Positions 26,601-35,387 are shown, counted from the stretch's first letter. The stretch is DNA of 64,000 nucleotides from Pseudomonas sp. (GCF_030147005.1 NZ_JASLAW010000246.1:77690-141689); one strand, 5' to 3'. Program-made: numbers and translations. The notes: generated from the sequence alone by a model not told the origin.

Positions 26601-29600
26601 ACAGTGCGGGCCTGATCTCGTCGAGCAAGCAAGTGTCGATCAACGCAGACCAAGCGCTGCTCAACAGTGCCGGTACATTGATCGCCGGAGAACGGCTCGG
26701 CCTGACCAGCGCCAGCCTCAGTGGCGATGGCCGCGTGTTTAGCCTGGGCGACATCAGCCTCAACCTGGCTTCGGGGTTGGTCAATACCGGCAAACTGCAA
26801 GCCAACGGTAATCTAGAGGTGACCCTGCAAGGCACGCTCGACAACCAGGGTGGGGTTCAGGCCGGCAAGCAATTGCGGGTATTGAGCGGTGGGGTTGAAA
26901 ACCGCGCCAACGGTGAGATCAGTGCCGCGCAATTGACCCTTGATGTGGGGGATACCCTGAATAACCGTGGCTTGATCGATGCCCAGATCACCCGAATCAA
27001 TACCCAGGTGCTCAACAACCTTGGCAGCGGCCGTATTTATGGTGATCACGTATCCGTTGCGGCGGGGCAACTGACCAATGATGTGGAAGATGCCCGAGCG
27101 GCCGTGATCGCCGCGCGCGAACGCCTGGACATTGGCGTCGGGACGCTGGTCAACCGTGAGCACGCCATGCTTTTCAGTGCCGGTGACTTGTTGATCGGCG
27201 GCGCGCTGGATGCCCAGGGCCAGGCCACCGGCCAGGCCGGGCTGGTGCATAACGCCAGCGCAAGTATCGAAGCACTCGGCGGGCTGAGCCTTAACAGTGC
27301 GGAGTTGCGCAATACCAACGAACACTTCAGCACCCAAGTGGTTGAGGTCAGCCGCGAAGGCGTCCAGGAGTTCCAGCACACCGGCTCTGCCAATCGCTAT
27401 CGCCCGGATCAGATCTCACTCTACAACGACGAAGTCAGCCACTTGGTCAGCCCCGAGGGCGTGGCCGATAACTACAACCGCTACGACTACACTCGTACCA
27501 CTACCCAGACCCAGATCCTCACCTCGGACCCGGGTGAAATCCTTTCCGGCGGCTCAATGCTGCTGACCGCCAATTCGGTGTTGAACGACAAGAGCCGGAT
27601 CATCGCCGGCGGCACGTTGGTGGGCACTATCGGACAGCTCAACAACACCGAAGTCACCGGGCAGCAGACGGTGACGGACAGTGGCACGTTCAGCCATTTG
27701 TATCGCATCCATCGCAAGGGCCGTGACCGTCAGGGCCGTTCGACAGCCGCCTACAACCCGGCCGCCAGCGTCACGGATATTTTCCTGCGGCCAACCCAGT
27801 ACCTGCAAAACACCGCCCATACCGGCAGTGGCCTGCAACTCGGCACTCGCCTGACCAGTAGCGTCGATCAGGCTGCCGGCGGTGCCAGTGCGGCCAAGGT
27901 CAATGTGGGCAATGGCCGAGCGCCTGGCCCGGTGCTGGAAGTGGCGGCACTGCAAGCGACGGCGGCGGGAGGCGTAGGTGAGTCAATCCGTACCGGCGGG
28001 CTTAACGTGCAGGTGCCGGACAACAGCCTGTTCCACCTCAATCCCCAGGCCAACCCGAACTATCTGGTGGAGAGCGACCCGCGTTTCACCAGTTATCGTT
28101 CCTGGCTGTCTTCCAACTACATGCTGGATCGGCTGCAACTGGATCCGGGCCTGACCCTTACGCGGCTGGGCGATGGTTTCTATGAGCAAAAACTGATCCG
28201 CGAACAGATTGCCCAACTCACCGGCAGACGCTTCCTCGACGGCTACGCCAATGATGAGACCCAGTACCGCGCGTTGCTCGACAGTGCGCTGACCTACGCC
28301 GGCAAGTGGAAGCTGGTGCCGGGTGTGGCGCTCAGCCCTGAGCAAATGGCCCAGTTGACCAGCGACATCGTCTGGCTGGTGAAGAAGGACGTGACCCTTG
28401 CCGACGGCAGCGTGACGCAGGCGTTGGTGCCGCAGGTGTATGTGCGGGTGCGCGACGGCGACCTGGATGGCTCCGGTGCACTAATGGCGGGCAACGTGGT
28501 CGACCTCAAGCTACAAGGCGACCTGGTTAACCGCGGCACGATCGCCGGGCGCAGCGTGCTGGCGATTTCCGCCGACAACCTGCAGAACCTGGGCGGGCGC
28601 CTGACCGGTGGCGAGGTGGAGGTAAAAGCCCGCACCGACTTGAACAACCTCGGCGGGTTGATCGATGCCTCCACGCGCTTGAATACGGTTGCCGGTCGCG
28701 ATATCAACATGGTGTCCACCACGCGCAACACCGAAAGTGCCCAGGGCACCGCCACGGGTATTTCGCGGGTTGCCGGGTTGTTTGTCTCCGATGCCAAGGG
28801 TGAACTGGTGGTGAACGCGGCGCGCGATATCAACCTGAGTGCGGCGCAGATCGTCAGTTCCGGCAAGGACGGCAAGACCACGGTGGTTGCTGGCCACGAT
28901 ATCAACCTGGGCACGGTGACCCAGAGCCGTGAACAAAGCGTGCAATGGAACGCCAGCAACTGGCGCAAGGACGCGAGCCGCACCGATGTCGGCAGTGTTA
29001 TCCAGGGTGAGGGCGAGGTACGCCTGATCGCAGACAATGACCTCAATGCCCGAGGCGCCAAGGTCGTCAGCGAGCAGGGCGGGGTCACCGTTTCGACAGG
29101 CCGCGACGTCAATTTAAGCACCAGCCAGAGCTACAACTTTGTCGACGAGGCCCATAAGGTCACCGGCAGTAACAGCTTGTTCTCCAGCAAGACCACTACA
29201 ACCCGCGACACCGTGAGTGAAACCCGCGCTCAGGCCACCACCCTCAGTGGCGAGACCGCGTGGGTCAAGGCCGACAATGACTTGAATGTGCGCGGCAGTA
29301 ACGTGGTCTCCACCAGTGGCACCACCCTGGTAGCCGGGCACGATGTGAATGTGGTGGCCGCCACCGACCAGCTCAGCGAACAGCACTTCAAGGAGGTCAA
29401 GCAAAGCGGGCTGTTCAGCGGTGGCGCCATCGCGGTGACCATCGGCAGCCAGCAGCGCAGCGACAAAAACCGTACCGCCAGTGAAACGGCGGCGGCCAGC
29501 ACCATCGGCGCCACCGATGGCAACGTGAGTATCCTGGCCGGCAATGCCTACCGCCAGGTCGGCAGCCAAGTGACGGCGCCCAAGGGCGATGTGAACATTG

Positions 29601-31858
29601 CCGCGCGGTTGGTCGATATCCTTGAGGCCCGTGACCAGCAACACATCACCCAGGAGACCAAGTTCAAGCAAGGCGGCCTCACGATTACCGTAACCAACCC
29701 GGTGATCGAAGCCGTGCAGACCGCCCAGCGCATGAAAACCGCGTCCGACCGCACCGATGATGGCCGGCTCAAAACACTGGCGCTGGTCAACACCCTGATG
29801 GGGGCGGGCAACGGCTATATCCAGTATGACAAGGACCGGTCCATGGCCGGCGGCATTAATATCAGCATTTCGGCCGGCACCAGCAAGAAGGAAAGTAAAA
29901 CCGAGCAGACCTCCAATTCGGCCGCCAGCTCGTCGGTGTTGGCCGGTGGTGATGTCAACATTACCGCGGCCGGCGCCGGCAAGAACAGTAACCTGACCGT
30001 ACAAGGCAGCCAGATCACCGCCGGCCATGACGTTAACCTCAAGGCCGACGGCGCTATTGCCTTGCTGGCCGCGCAAAACACTGTGCAACAGCGCACGACC
30101 GAAAAGGGCAGCAACGCCAGCCTTGGGATTGGCATTGCCATCGGCGGCCAAACCACTGGCATCAGTTTTAACGCAGGGGCGTCCCAAAACCGCGGCAAGG
30201 CCGATGGCGATGATGTGGTCTGGAGCAATACCCATGTGGACGCTGGTAATAAGGTCTCGCTCGATTCCGGTGGCGATACCCGACTCAAGGGCGCAGTGGT
30301 GAGTAGCAAGCAAGTCACGGCCGATGTGGGCGGTGATTTCAGTGTCGAAAGCCTGCAGGACACCAGTACCTACAAGGCCAAACAGACTAGCCTGGGCGTG
30401 GGCGTGAGTATTTGCGTGCCGCCATTCTGCATCGGCTCATCGAGCTTCACGTTGAGTCAGAACAAAGGCATTCAGAAATCCAACTTTGAAAGTGTCACTG
30501 AGCAGAGCGGCATTCGGGCCGGGGACGGTGGTTTTGATATCCGGGTCAAGGGCAACACCCACTTGGTGGGCGGCGTGATCGCCAGCAACGACAAGGCGAT
30601 TGCCGATGGCAAGAACAGCTTGAGTACCGGCTCATTGACCACCGCTGACCTGCACAACAGCGCCAAGGCCAGCGCCGACAGCAGCGGGCTCACCCTCAGC
30701 AGCGACTTTGTCGGCCAGGGCATGTACGGCGCCAGCAAGGCCTTGTTCAGCAACTACCTGGATGCAGGGAAGGCTTCGGACTCTTCCGAGGGCAACACGC
30801 TGAGCGCGGTGAGTGCCGGCAATATCCTCATTACCGATGCCTACCGCCAGCAGCAATTGACCGGCCGTGATGCCAGTCAAACCGTGGCCAGCCTTAACCG
30901 TGACACCGCCCACTCCCATGTTGGCGCCGAGCGTCAGGACCTGGACAAACTGCAGCGTACCGCCGAGGCGGAGCAGTCGATCAAGAATGAGGCCTATCGC
31001 CAAGGGGTGCAGTTTACCGATAAGGCGTATCGCACCATGTTCAAAACGCCGCCACAGATGTTGGCGCTGGAGCTGGATGAACAGGGCAATGTGAAGGAAG
31101 GCGCGGACCAAAAGCCGTTGTTCCGTGTAGTGGGTGATGCAGAAAGGCAACATCTGCAGGCGGATGAAAACAACGTAGTCAACGTAGCCCTCAATGGCAT
31201 TTTCAACGACGACAAAGCCGCGGCTAAATACGCGGCTCAGCATCGCGACCCTGGCGCGACCGGGCCACAGTATTTCATGTGGTTTCCCAAGGCGGACAAT
31301 ACCCTGTCGGAGCTGTTGATTGCCGGGTATCAGAAGGCGATGGATAACAACTTTTTCGGCTTGACCAACTACACCGCGGCCTCGCGCCAGTTGCAGCTCG
31401 ACTATGGCGCCACTGGCTTGCACCTGACTGAACACAGTCGCGGCACTATGACCGGTGGCAACTCCCGACAATCCATTTACAACATGCCTGATGCTGCCGG
31501 GTTACTCAGCAAGACTACGGTGTATAACTTCGGTGGAGCGTTCAATGTTTACACCGCCGATGAACAGTTGGCCTTTTTGCAAAACCGTTCGGCCGTCACC
31601 GACCCAGTCGAACAGGCGAAGATGGTTCTTAAATACGAAGTTCATAACAACGACCCGGTGGGCAGGTGGTTCTTCATGGGCAATAACCCGGGTACTGGCG
31701 GCGTAATACCTGAGGGCAGCAGCTTGCTCAAGGAGTTGGGCAATGTCTTCACCGGTGATACGACCATGCACAGCTGTTATGGCAGTGGTGCGCAAGCCTG
31801 CGCAAGATATTGGCCGCAAGGCGAGCCGGTGCTGGTGCCTGTCAGCCCGAGAAAATAA
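23624..31858 (+). CDS. CdiA/FhaB-like two-partner secretion exoprotein with hydrolase-like C-terminus
   Basis: A 2744-residue exoprotein. It has an extended signal peptide (MNKHLYRIVFNKARG..., cleavage near 70), a TPS secretion domain (about 72-320, with NPSGI at 182-186 and CDGCGF), and FHA-1 beta-helix repeats (about 330-1235). The non-repeat central region of about 1240-1625 (HTGSANRYRPDQISLYNDEVSH, YLVESDPRFTSYRSWL) sits where CdiA has its receptor-binding and YP domains. FHA-2 repeats (about 1630-2290) follow, then a pretoxin-like stretch ending TVASLNRDT. No VENN motif is present. The last 290 residues contain Ser2605 (TEHSRGT), Asp2677 (NNDPVG) and His2716 (TMHSCYG), in the order and spacing of an alpha/beta-hydrolase triad. 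Three lipoprotein genes follow. Confidence 0.9.
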   Translation: MNKHLYRIVFNKARGLLMVVAENVLGSKKASGTGIGVVPVVLNTVLTLRPLRFSLMAALGLITLASPLAWGDIVVDRGAAPGQQPVIINAANGVPQVNIQAPSAAGVSRNTYSQFDVNAQGAILNNARTNTQTQLGGWIEGNAHLAGGTARVILNEVNSSNPSQLRGYIEVAGDRAQVVIANPSGIACDGCGFINANRATLTSGSAQMQDGQLQGYRVESGKVVISGKGLDASQTDFTDVIARSVEVNAGIWAKDLRVTSGANQVNADNTQATVINGSGDKPQVAIDVAQLGGMYAGKIKLVGTEAGLGVRNAGQIGSSAGDVVISADGRLGNSGQISSSQNLQVDSQLGIDNSGSLYSKGAATLSSRGDINNQGVVAAQQDLTLTAQTIDNASRSILGAGVAADGAVSGNGALRVSASQTLKHQGSAIAAGDLQLSAENLDLNASKTAAQNVMLTARTGGADLSGAALDATGTLSTAVRQTLTTDSAKINTEGVQLAAGSLSNRQGEIVQVGKGATVIAVSDSLDNTKGRIASNATDVRLSAARLSNAKGRIEHAGTGSLTLQGQALTGAQGSLQSNGLLQVTVADAVLDGATTVARQIQIDANQLSNRQGNILQTGAGTLRINTMGLLDNTGATVASDSDISLTADRLLNQGGAVQAAVAGNLKVTAHTLLDNSAGTLAAAKGAQLSTGQLLNAQGKITAGDSLTLSGGQVNNDHGTLAAIGALSVSADALRNRQGTVGSVGGPLVLTVSQGAFDNIGGVVQARQGVTITSLGLNNDDGLISGAALLLDSAGQGLSNQRGAIIGSGTVDLRSGELKNQAGLIQGSGAITLDTHGQTLTNTDSGSANGILGQAGITLRSGNLNNNAGFIGSKGDVAIHAAQVDNLDAGVLSSEKSLLLTAGGLSNRGGQLQSLGNARLDIGSGHLDNVGGLLRAGRTLTVDAGQLDNQQTQGSNQGVEGQSLALNLAQLLNRSGAIRADQLLSVNNTGQLDNSAGLISSSKQVSINADQALLNSAGTLIAGERLGLTSASLSGDGRVFSLGDISLNLASGLVNTGKLQANGNLEVTLQGTLDNQGGVQAGKQLRVLSGGVENRANGEISAAQLTLDVGDTLNNRGLIDAQITRINTQVLNNLGSGRIYGDHVSVAAGQLTNDVEDARAAVIAARERLDIGVGTLVNREHAMLFSAGDLLIGGALDAQGQATGQAGLVHNASASIEALGGLSLNSAELRNTNEHFSTQVVEVSREGVQEFQHTGSANRYRPDQISLYNDEVSHLVSPEGVADNYNRYDYTRTTTQTQILTSDPGEILSGGSMLLTANSVLNDKSRIIAGGTLVGTIGQLNNTEVTGQQTVTDSGTFSHLYRIHRKGRDRQGRSTAAYNPAASVTDIFLRPTQYLQNTAHTGSGLQLGTRLTSSVDQAAGGASAAKVNVGNGRAPGPVLEVAALQATAAGGVGESIRTGGLNVQVPDNSLFHLNPQANPNYLVESDPRFTSYRSWLSSNYMLDRLQLDPGLTLTRLGDGFYEQKLIREQIAQLTGRRFLDGYANDETQYRALLDSALTYAGKWKLVPGVALSPEQMAQLTSDIVWLVKKDVTLADGSVTQALVPQVYVRVRDGDLDGSGALMAGNVVDLKLQGDLVNRGTIAGRSVLAISADNLQNLGGRLTGGEVEVKARTDLNNLGGLIDASTRLNTVAGRDINMVSTTRNTESAQGTATGISRVAGLFVSDAKGELVVNAARDINLSAAQIVSSGKDGKTTVVAGHDINLGTVTQSREQSVQWNASNWRKDASRTDVGSVIQGEGEVRLIADNDLNARGAKVVSEQGGVTVSTGRDVNLSTSQSYNFVDEAHKVTGSNSLFSSKTTTTRDTVSETRAQATTLSGETAWVKADNDLNVRGSNVVSTSGTTLVAGHDVNVVAATDQLSEQHFKEVKQSGLFSGGAIAVTIGSQQRSDKNRTASETAAASTIGATDGNVSILAGNAYRQVGSQVTAPKGDVNIAARLVDILEARDQQHITQETKFKQGGLTITVTNPVIEAVQTAQRMKTASDRTDDGRLKTLALVNTLMGAGNGYIQYDKDRSMAGGINISISAGTSKKESKTEQTSNSAASSSVLAGGDVNITAAGAGKNSNLTVQGSQITAGHDVNLKADGAIALLAAQNTVQQRTTEKGSNASLGIGIAIGGQTTGISFNAGASQNRGKADGDDVVWSNTHVDAGNKVSLDSGGDTRLKGAVVSSKQVTADVGGDFSVESLQDTSTYKAKQTSLGVGVSICVPPFCIGSSSFTLSQNKGIQKSNFESVTEQSGIRAGDGGFDIRVKGNTHLVGGVIASNDKAIADGKNSLSTGSLTTADLHNSAKASADSSGLTLSSDFVGQGMYGASKALFSNYLDAGKASDSSEGNTLSAVSAGNILITDAYRQQQLTGRDASQTVASLNRDTAHSHVGAERQDLDKLQRTAEAEQSIKNEAYRQGVQFTDKAYRTMFKTPPQMLALELDEQGNVKEGADQKPLFRVVGDAERQHLQADENNVVNVALNGIFNDDKAAAKYAAQHRDPGATGPQYFMWFPKADNTLSELLIAGYQKAMDNNFFGLTNYTAASRQLQLDYGATGLHLTEHSRGTMTGGNSRQSIYNMPDAAGLLSKTTVYNFGGAFNVYTADEQLAFLQNRSAVTDPVEQAKMVLKYEVHNNDPVGRWFFMGNNPGTGGVIPEGSSLLKELGNVFTGDTTMHSCYGSGAQACARYWPQGEPVLVPVSPRK

Positions 31859-31869
31859 GGAGATTGATC

Positions 31870-32184
31870 ATGTGGCTTAAACCTATGGCATTGGCGCTGC
31901 TGCTTGCTACCCTCGTCACCGCCTGTTTCAGCGAGCCCTTTCAGCCCCCGGCGGCTGATGCGGACTTATGGGAGAAACCCGGCGCGAGCAGCAAGGATGT
32001 CTTGACCTCCATGTTGGCTTGCGGTGAGAAGAATGGCTCCGGCATCGATCCCAATGCCAGCTTCCAGGAGCGGGCGCAGCGCTTTGTGTGTATGAAGCGC
32101 TCGGGCTACACCCGGCGTGATGGTTTTGACGTCTGTGCGTTGCGCACCCAAGAACCGTTGAAGGCCTGTGAGTCGGCGCAATGA
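31870..32184 (+). CDS. Small lipoprotein downstream of the TPS exoprotein
   Basis: A 104-residue protein with a type II signal peptide; the lipobox is LVTAC with Cys19 (MWLKPMALALLLATLVTAC). The mature part is polar with four further Cys, two of them at ACGEK and FVCMK, suggesting disulphides. The start ATG 31870 has TAAGGAG upstream, overlapping the stop of the exoprotein gene, so the two are translationally close. I do not recognise a family. Its position makes it the first immunity candidate for the exoprotein C-terminus. Confidence 0.75.
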   Translation: MWLKPMALALLLATLVTACFSEPFQPPAADADLWEKPGASSKDVLTSMLACGEKNGSGIDPNASFQERAQRFVCMKRSGYTRRDGFDVCALRTQEPLKACESAQ

Positions 32185-32246
32185 AACCACAAAAAAACCG
32201 CCCTCTTTTTGAGGGTTCGTCACTCGACACGATAGGGACATCACCT

Positions 32247-32501
32247 GTGAAATATGCAATCTGCGCCACCTTGCTGCTGTTACTGAGCGGCTGTCTGACC
32301 ATGTCGGGTGAGTACACCGTGACGGCTCAGGACGCCTCCGGCGCCCCGTTAACCAAGCTCGGCACGTTCACCGCCGAGGGCCATAACATTTACCCCATAC
32401 GCAATGCGTTCTGCCTCAATGCGCCGGGGGCGACGGTCATCATTCGCGATGCCCGGACCGGCGAGGAACTGAGCAGCGAAAGCCCTTATCACTGCCGTTA
32501 A
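32247..32501 (+). CDS. Small lipoprotein, second of three
   Basis: An 84-residue protein if it starts at GTG 32247: MKYAICATLLLLLSGC with lipobox LSGC. AGGGA lies about 10 bp upstream. The frame is open from ATG 32181, which overlaps the preceding stop as ATGA, but that start would put 22 polar residues ahead of the signal peptide and would span the hairpin CCCTC-TTTTT-GAGGG (32201-32215). The mature part contains a short beta-rich segment and ends SPYHCR with two Cys in total after the lipobox. No family was recognised. It is a candidate immunity or accessory protein of the TPS locus. Confidence 0.7.
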   Translation: MKYAICATLLLLLSGCLTMSGEYTVTAQDASGAPLTKLGTFTAEGHNIYPIRNAFCLNAPGATVIIRDARTGEELSSESPYHCR

Positions 32502-32520
32502 GCCTCAAAAAAGGACTTCC

Positions 32521-33069
32521 ATGAGAGCGTTTCTGATAGCCGGCCTGGCCGTGGCCGTGAGTGGCTGCGGCAATATTTCCAATATCCGTGCTTACAACAC
32601 GCCCTATGTTGAACCCACAGCAGGGGATACCGCACGCTTGCGCGTGATCACCAATGGCGTGGCGCGCGGTGTGCCGGGCCGTGACTGCATCGACTGGCGT
32701 GTGCCTGGCGCCGGGGTGATGGCCGTGTCCGAATCCGGCTTTGCGGGTCAGAATAATGGCCGCAGCCTGGGCATGCCCGAGAGCAACCGCCGGGTGGAGG
32801 CGCAAGGCTCGGCGCGTAGCGAACTGAAGGTGCCGGCGAACAAGCCTTTTGCCATGAACTTCCAGAGTGAGGGCTATGTTTCTGGCGGCAATTCCTATAG
32901 CTGCAGGCAGAGCTTTCACTTCACCCCCAAGGCCGGGCAAGATTACGAACTGATCCTGCTGGACGGTGGCCAGTGCCTGGTCGCGTTGCAGCGCTTAAAC
33001 CCAGCTGGAAAACCTGAAAACGAGCCTGTTGAGAAGGCAGGGCTGTGTAGAGCATTGGATGCCTTTTAG
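32521..33069 (+). CDS. Lipoprotein, third of three
   Basis: A 182-residue protein with signal MRAFLIAGLAVAVSGC (lipobox VSGC) and AAAAAAGGA just upstream of its ATG. The mature part is beta-strand-rich, with segments ARLRVITNGVARGVPGRD and YSCRQSFHFTPKAGQDYELIL. The latter resembles small lipoproteins that decorate the outer membrane, but I cannot name the family. It is the last gene of the apparent TPS operon; 20 bp separate it from the second lipoprotein. Confidence 0.75.
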   Translation: MRAFLIAGLAVAVSGCGNISNIRAYNTPYVEPTAGDTARLRVITNGVARGVPGRDCIDWRVPGAGVMAVSESGFAGQNNGRSLGMPESNRRVEAQGSARSELKVPANKPFAMNFQSEGYVSGGNSYSCRQSFHFTPKAGQDYELILLDGGQCLVALQRLNPAGKPENEPVEKAGLCRALDAF

Positions 33070-33550
33070 CTTAGCGTATTCAGAATTCCAGCGATAGTTG
33101 GCTATCCGGACATTGCGGATAGTTCAAACTTAAAAGTGAGCCGAATCAATGCGCATCGGGGCGTGGCCTTTAGCCGACTTGACATGCCAGGCGTATCCAA
33201 GAGGCAGAGAAGTGAGCCAGCTTGCACTTGCGGAGGAGGCAAGCTGGGCGAAACCAGAACCGAGTTGGTCGTCCGCTTTTGAGGTAGACATCCAGACAAA
33301 GGCCAATCGTTTTCTGGCGCTGTCACGAGATGGAGATAGATGGCATCACCGACCACAATTTTTCTGACATGTCCGCTTATGGCCGAATTCAATCGGTCGT
33401 CACAGGCAGAAAACGGCCAGAAGTAGCCCCTCATGAATGACCCGAAGCGGACACAGTGGGATCGTCACCATTGCATGGGATAAAGCCTCTGCAACAGTCC
33501 GACAAGGCGCGTTCAGAGCGGCCTACCCAAGCAGAGCGCGGGAGCAATCA
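33070..33550. other. 481-bp gap without a supported gene
   Basis: The downstream flank of the TPS locus. Short open frames exist on both strands (for example 33149-33367), but none has a recognisable protein, codon pattern or ribosome-binding site. GTCCGCTTATGGCCG near 33370 is similar to CGTCCGCTTTTGGCCG near 36878 and may be a dispersed repeat scrap. No terminator with a T-run is clear. Confidence 0.5.
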
Positions 33551-34045
33551 TCAAGGCTTGACCACCGGAATCGCCGGAAACTGAAACCCGTCGTCCACCC
33601 TTTTTTGGGTGAAGTCGCCGCCGCCGTCTCGCGCCTTGCTGCGGTAAGTAGTAGCGGTTAGCTCGATGATTTCATACGCGTCATTAAGGTAAGGGTTTCC
33701 TGGTTTGGCGGAAGTGATCTGCTCCCCCACCTGTTTCCCGGTAGTGATAGTGAAGTAGATCTTGCCGGACACTCCCCATAGGCCAAATTCCTTTTGCTCA
33801 AACCATTGGCCGGATTTGTCGGTCACGCGGAACTTCACATTGAAGGTGCCATCGGCGCGACGTTCATTCAGTTGCTGCGTACGTTTACCGTCGAAGGTGG
33901 TCGCTTCGCCGTACCACTTACCGATCATCAGGGCGTGTTCCTGTTCCTGAAGGGTAGAGAGGGGTTTTACGGCATGGACAAGGGTTTGTTGATTACAGCC
34001 GGACAGGCACGTAAGGGTAAGCGCTAAAGCGAAAATCTTGAACAC
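33551..34045 (-). CDS. Lipoprotein with lipocalin-like C-terminal part
   Basis: A 164-residue protein starting at GTG 34045, with AAGGAA in front. The signal MFKIFALALTLTCLSGC has lipobox LSGC. GKWYGEATTFDGKRTQQLNERRADGTFNVKFRV resembles the start of small lipocalin-like beta barrels (G-x-W-Y). It stands alone, convergent with the TPS operon, so it is less likely to belong to that system than the three + strand lipoproteins. Confidence 0.72.
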   Translation of the reverse strand: MFKIFALALTLTCLSGCNQQTLVHAVKPLSTLQEQEHALMIGKWYGEATTFDGKRTQQLNERRADGTFNVKFRVTDKSGQWFEQKEFGLWGVSGKIYFTITTGKQVGEQITSAKPGNPYLNDAYEIIELTATTYRSKARDGGGDFTQKRVDDGFQFPAIPVVKP

Positions 34046-34232
34046 GTAAATTCCTTGGCGAATTAGCCCGCAGCCTGTCGATCCCTCTCAACTGGGAGAC
34101 TCGGCTGATTTACTTGGTAGGCAGATAGTGAACGTCAATAATAGTCAGGGTGATACCAAATGGTCACCCGTTTTCTCGGCGTGCTTTCCTGCAAGTACGG
34201 CAACGAGCACTGCACCCTTTAGTGGCAATTCA

Positions 34233-35156
34233 TCAATCTAGCAATCCCGCCGCCGTTCCTGGACTCAGGAACTCGATGACAGCACCGACGAAAAGTTCTG
34301 GCTGATCCAGCATGATGAAGTGAAAACTGCCGTCAATACGCCTGAAGCTGATGTCTGGGGTCGAGACATAGGCGTTACGGAACATGGCATCAACGTGGGA
34401 CGCCTCTATGCCGTAAAGCGGGTCATAGGCATAGACGACCTCGACAGGCACCTTGATGCGTCCAAGCTCAGGTCGCAGGTCAGTGACCATCAGCTCATAC
34501 ATGGCATTGGCCATAGTGTTTCGGTCCGAGTTTATCCCCGCTGCGACCAAGGCTGGCCTGACCGCTTCAGTTTTGGCGAGGCGGGCGATGGAGGCCTGCT
34601 GCATGGTTTGCGCCTGCTCAGGGGTTGCGGCCAACATTGCATCGCGCATCGCAGCAGCATGCGGGGTCGCCGTTTCACGGGTCGCGAAGGGGTCAAACAG
34701 CAAGGTATAAAAGGGCATCGCATCGACGATCATCAGGCGTCCCACTTGATCGGGATGACGAGCACCCAGCATCAGTGCCACCTCACCACCCAACGAATGA
34801 CCGATGATGACCGGCGCCTCGAGGCGCTGGCTGCGGATGTATTCAGCGATCGCCTCAACCGCTGGCGCGACTACTCTTCCTTCCGGATCGGGTACAGCAG
34901 CTGAGCCGGCAAAGCCAGCTACCTGTACAAGATGGAGCCGATGGCTCTGTCGTAATCTGGAGGCCAAATCAGCCCATACTTCGTAGGACGAGGCAAATCC
35001 TGGGATTAAGATGACATCTGTTCCCGAGCCTTGTACCCGCACCGAGATAGCACCCTGGTTGACAGTTTCCAGCGGCAGGGGCGCAGGCTGGGCTGGCGAT
35101 GCAGACAACAGCGCCAACGTCGTGCCGATCCCGGCAAGAATCATTTCTGCACGCAT
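34233..35156 (-). CDS. Exported alpha/beta hydrolase
   Basis: A 307-residue protein with a signal-like N-terminus (MRAEMILAGIGTTLALLSASPAQPAP). It has the oxyanion motif LIPGFASS, the nucleophile elbow IIGHSLGGEVALMLG, the acid in VVYAYDPLYG and the late His in GSFHFIMLDQP. It should hydrolyse an ester or lactone in the periplasm; the substrate is unknown. The start at 35156 is favoured because AAAAGGAG lies 7 bp before it; a start seven codons upstream is possible. It is in line with ridA on the same strand and may share regulation by the divergent LysR gene. Confidence 0.87.
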   Translation of the reverse strand: MRAEMILAGIGTTLALLSASPAQPAPLPLETVNQGAISVRVQGSGTDVILIPGFASSYEVWADLASRLRQSHRLHLVQVAGFAGSAAVPDPEGRVVAPAVEAIAEYIRSQRLEAPVIIGHSLGGEVALMLGARHPDQVGRLMIVDAMPFYTLLFDPFATRETATPHAAAMRDAMLAATPEQAQTMQQASIARLAKTEAVRPALVAAGINSDRNTMANAMYELMVTDLRPELGRIKVPVEVVYAYDPLYGIEASHVDAMFRNAYVSTPDISFRRIDGSFHFIMLDQPELFVGAVIEFLSPGTAAGLLD

Positions 35157-35387
35157 GGCGTTCTCCTTTTCGCGCAATGCGAGGTGACTTTTACGATTTC
35201 ACGGGCGCCGATACACCGACGAACAGGCAGCTTAGCGCGGGTTCATAGCCATTCCCTTGACCGAAAAAATATTTCCACTATACGGCGCACACAGGCACAG
35301 GAAAACTATCCCCGCCTGCAATCCTTAGCATCCCCCAGAAAAAACAAGATGGCCCCCTTTGACAGTCGGAAAAGGACTGAGCCGAGT

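Noticed and set aside
23624..31858. VENN-bordered nuclease toxin at the CdiA C-terminus
   Set aside because: No VENN or similar border motif and no nuclease signature were found; the hydrolase-like triad explains the region better.
33102..33434. Possible genes in the gap after the TPS operon
   Set aside because: Open frames on both strands lack start signals, composition and any recognisable similarity.
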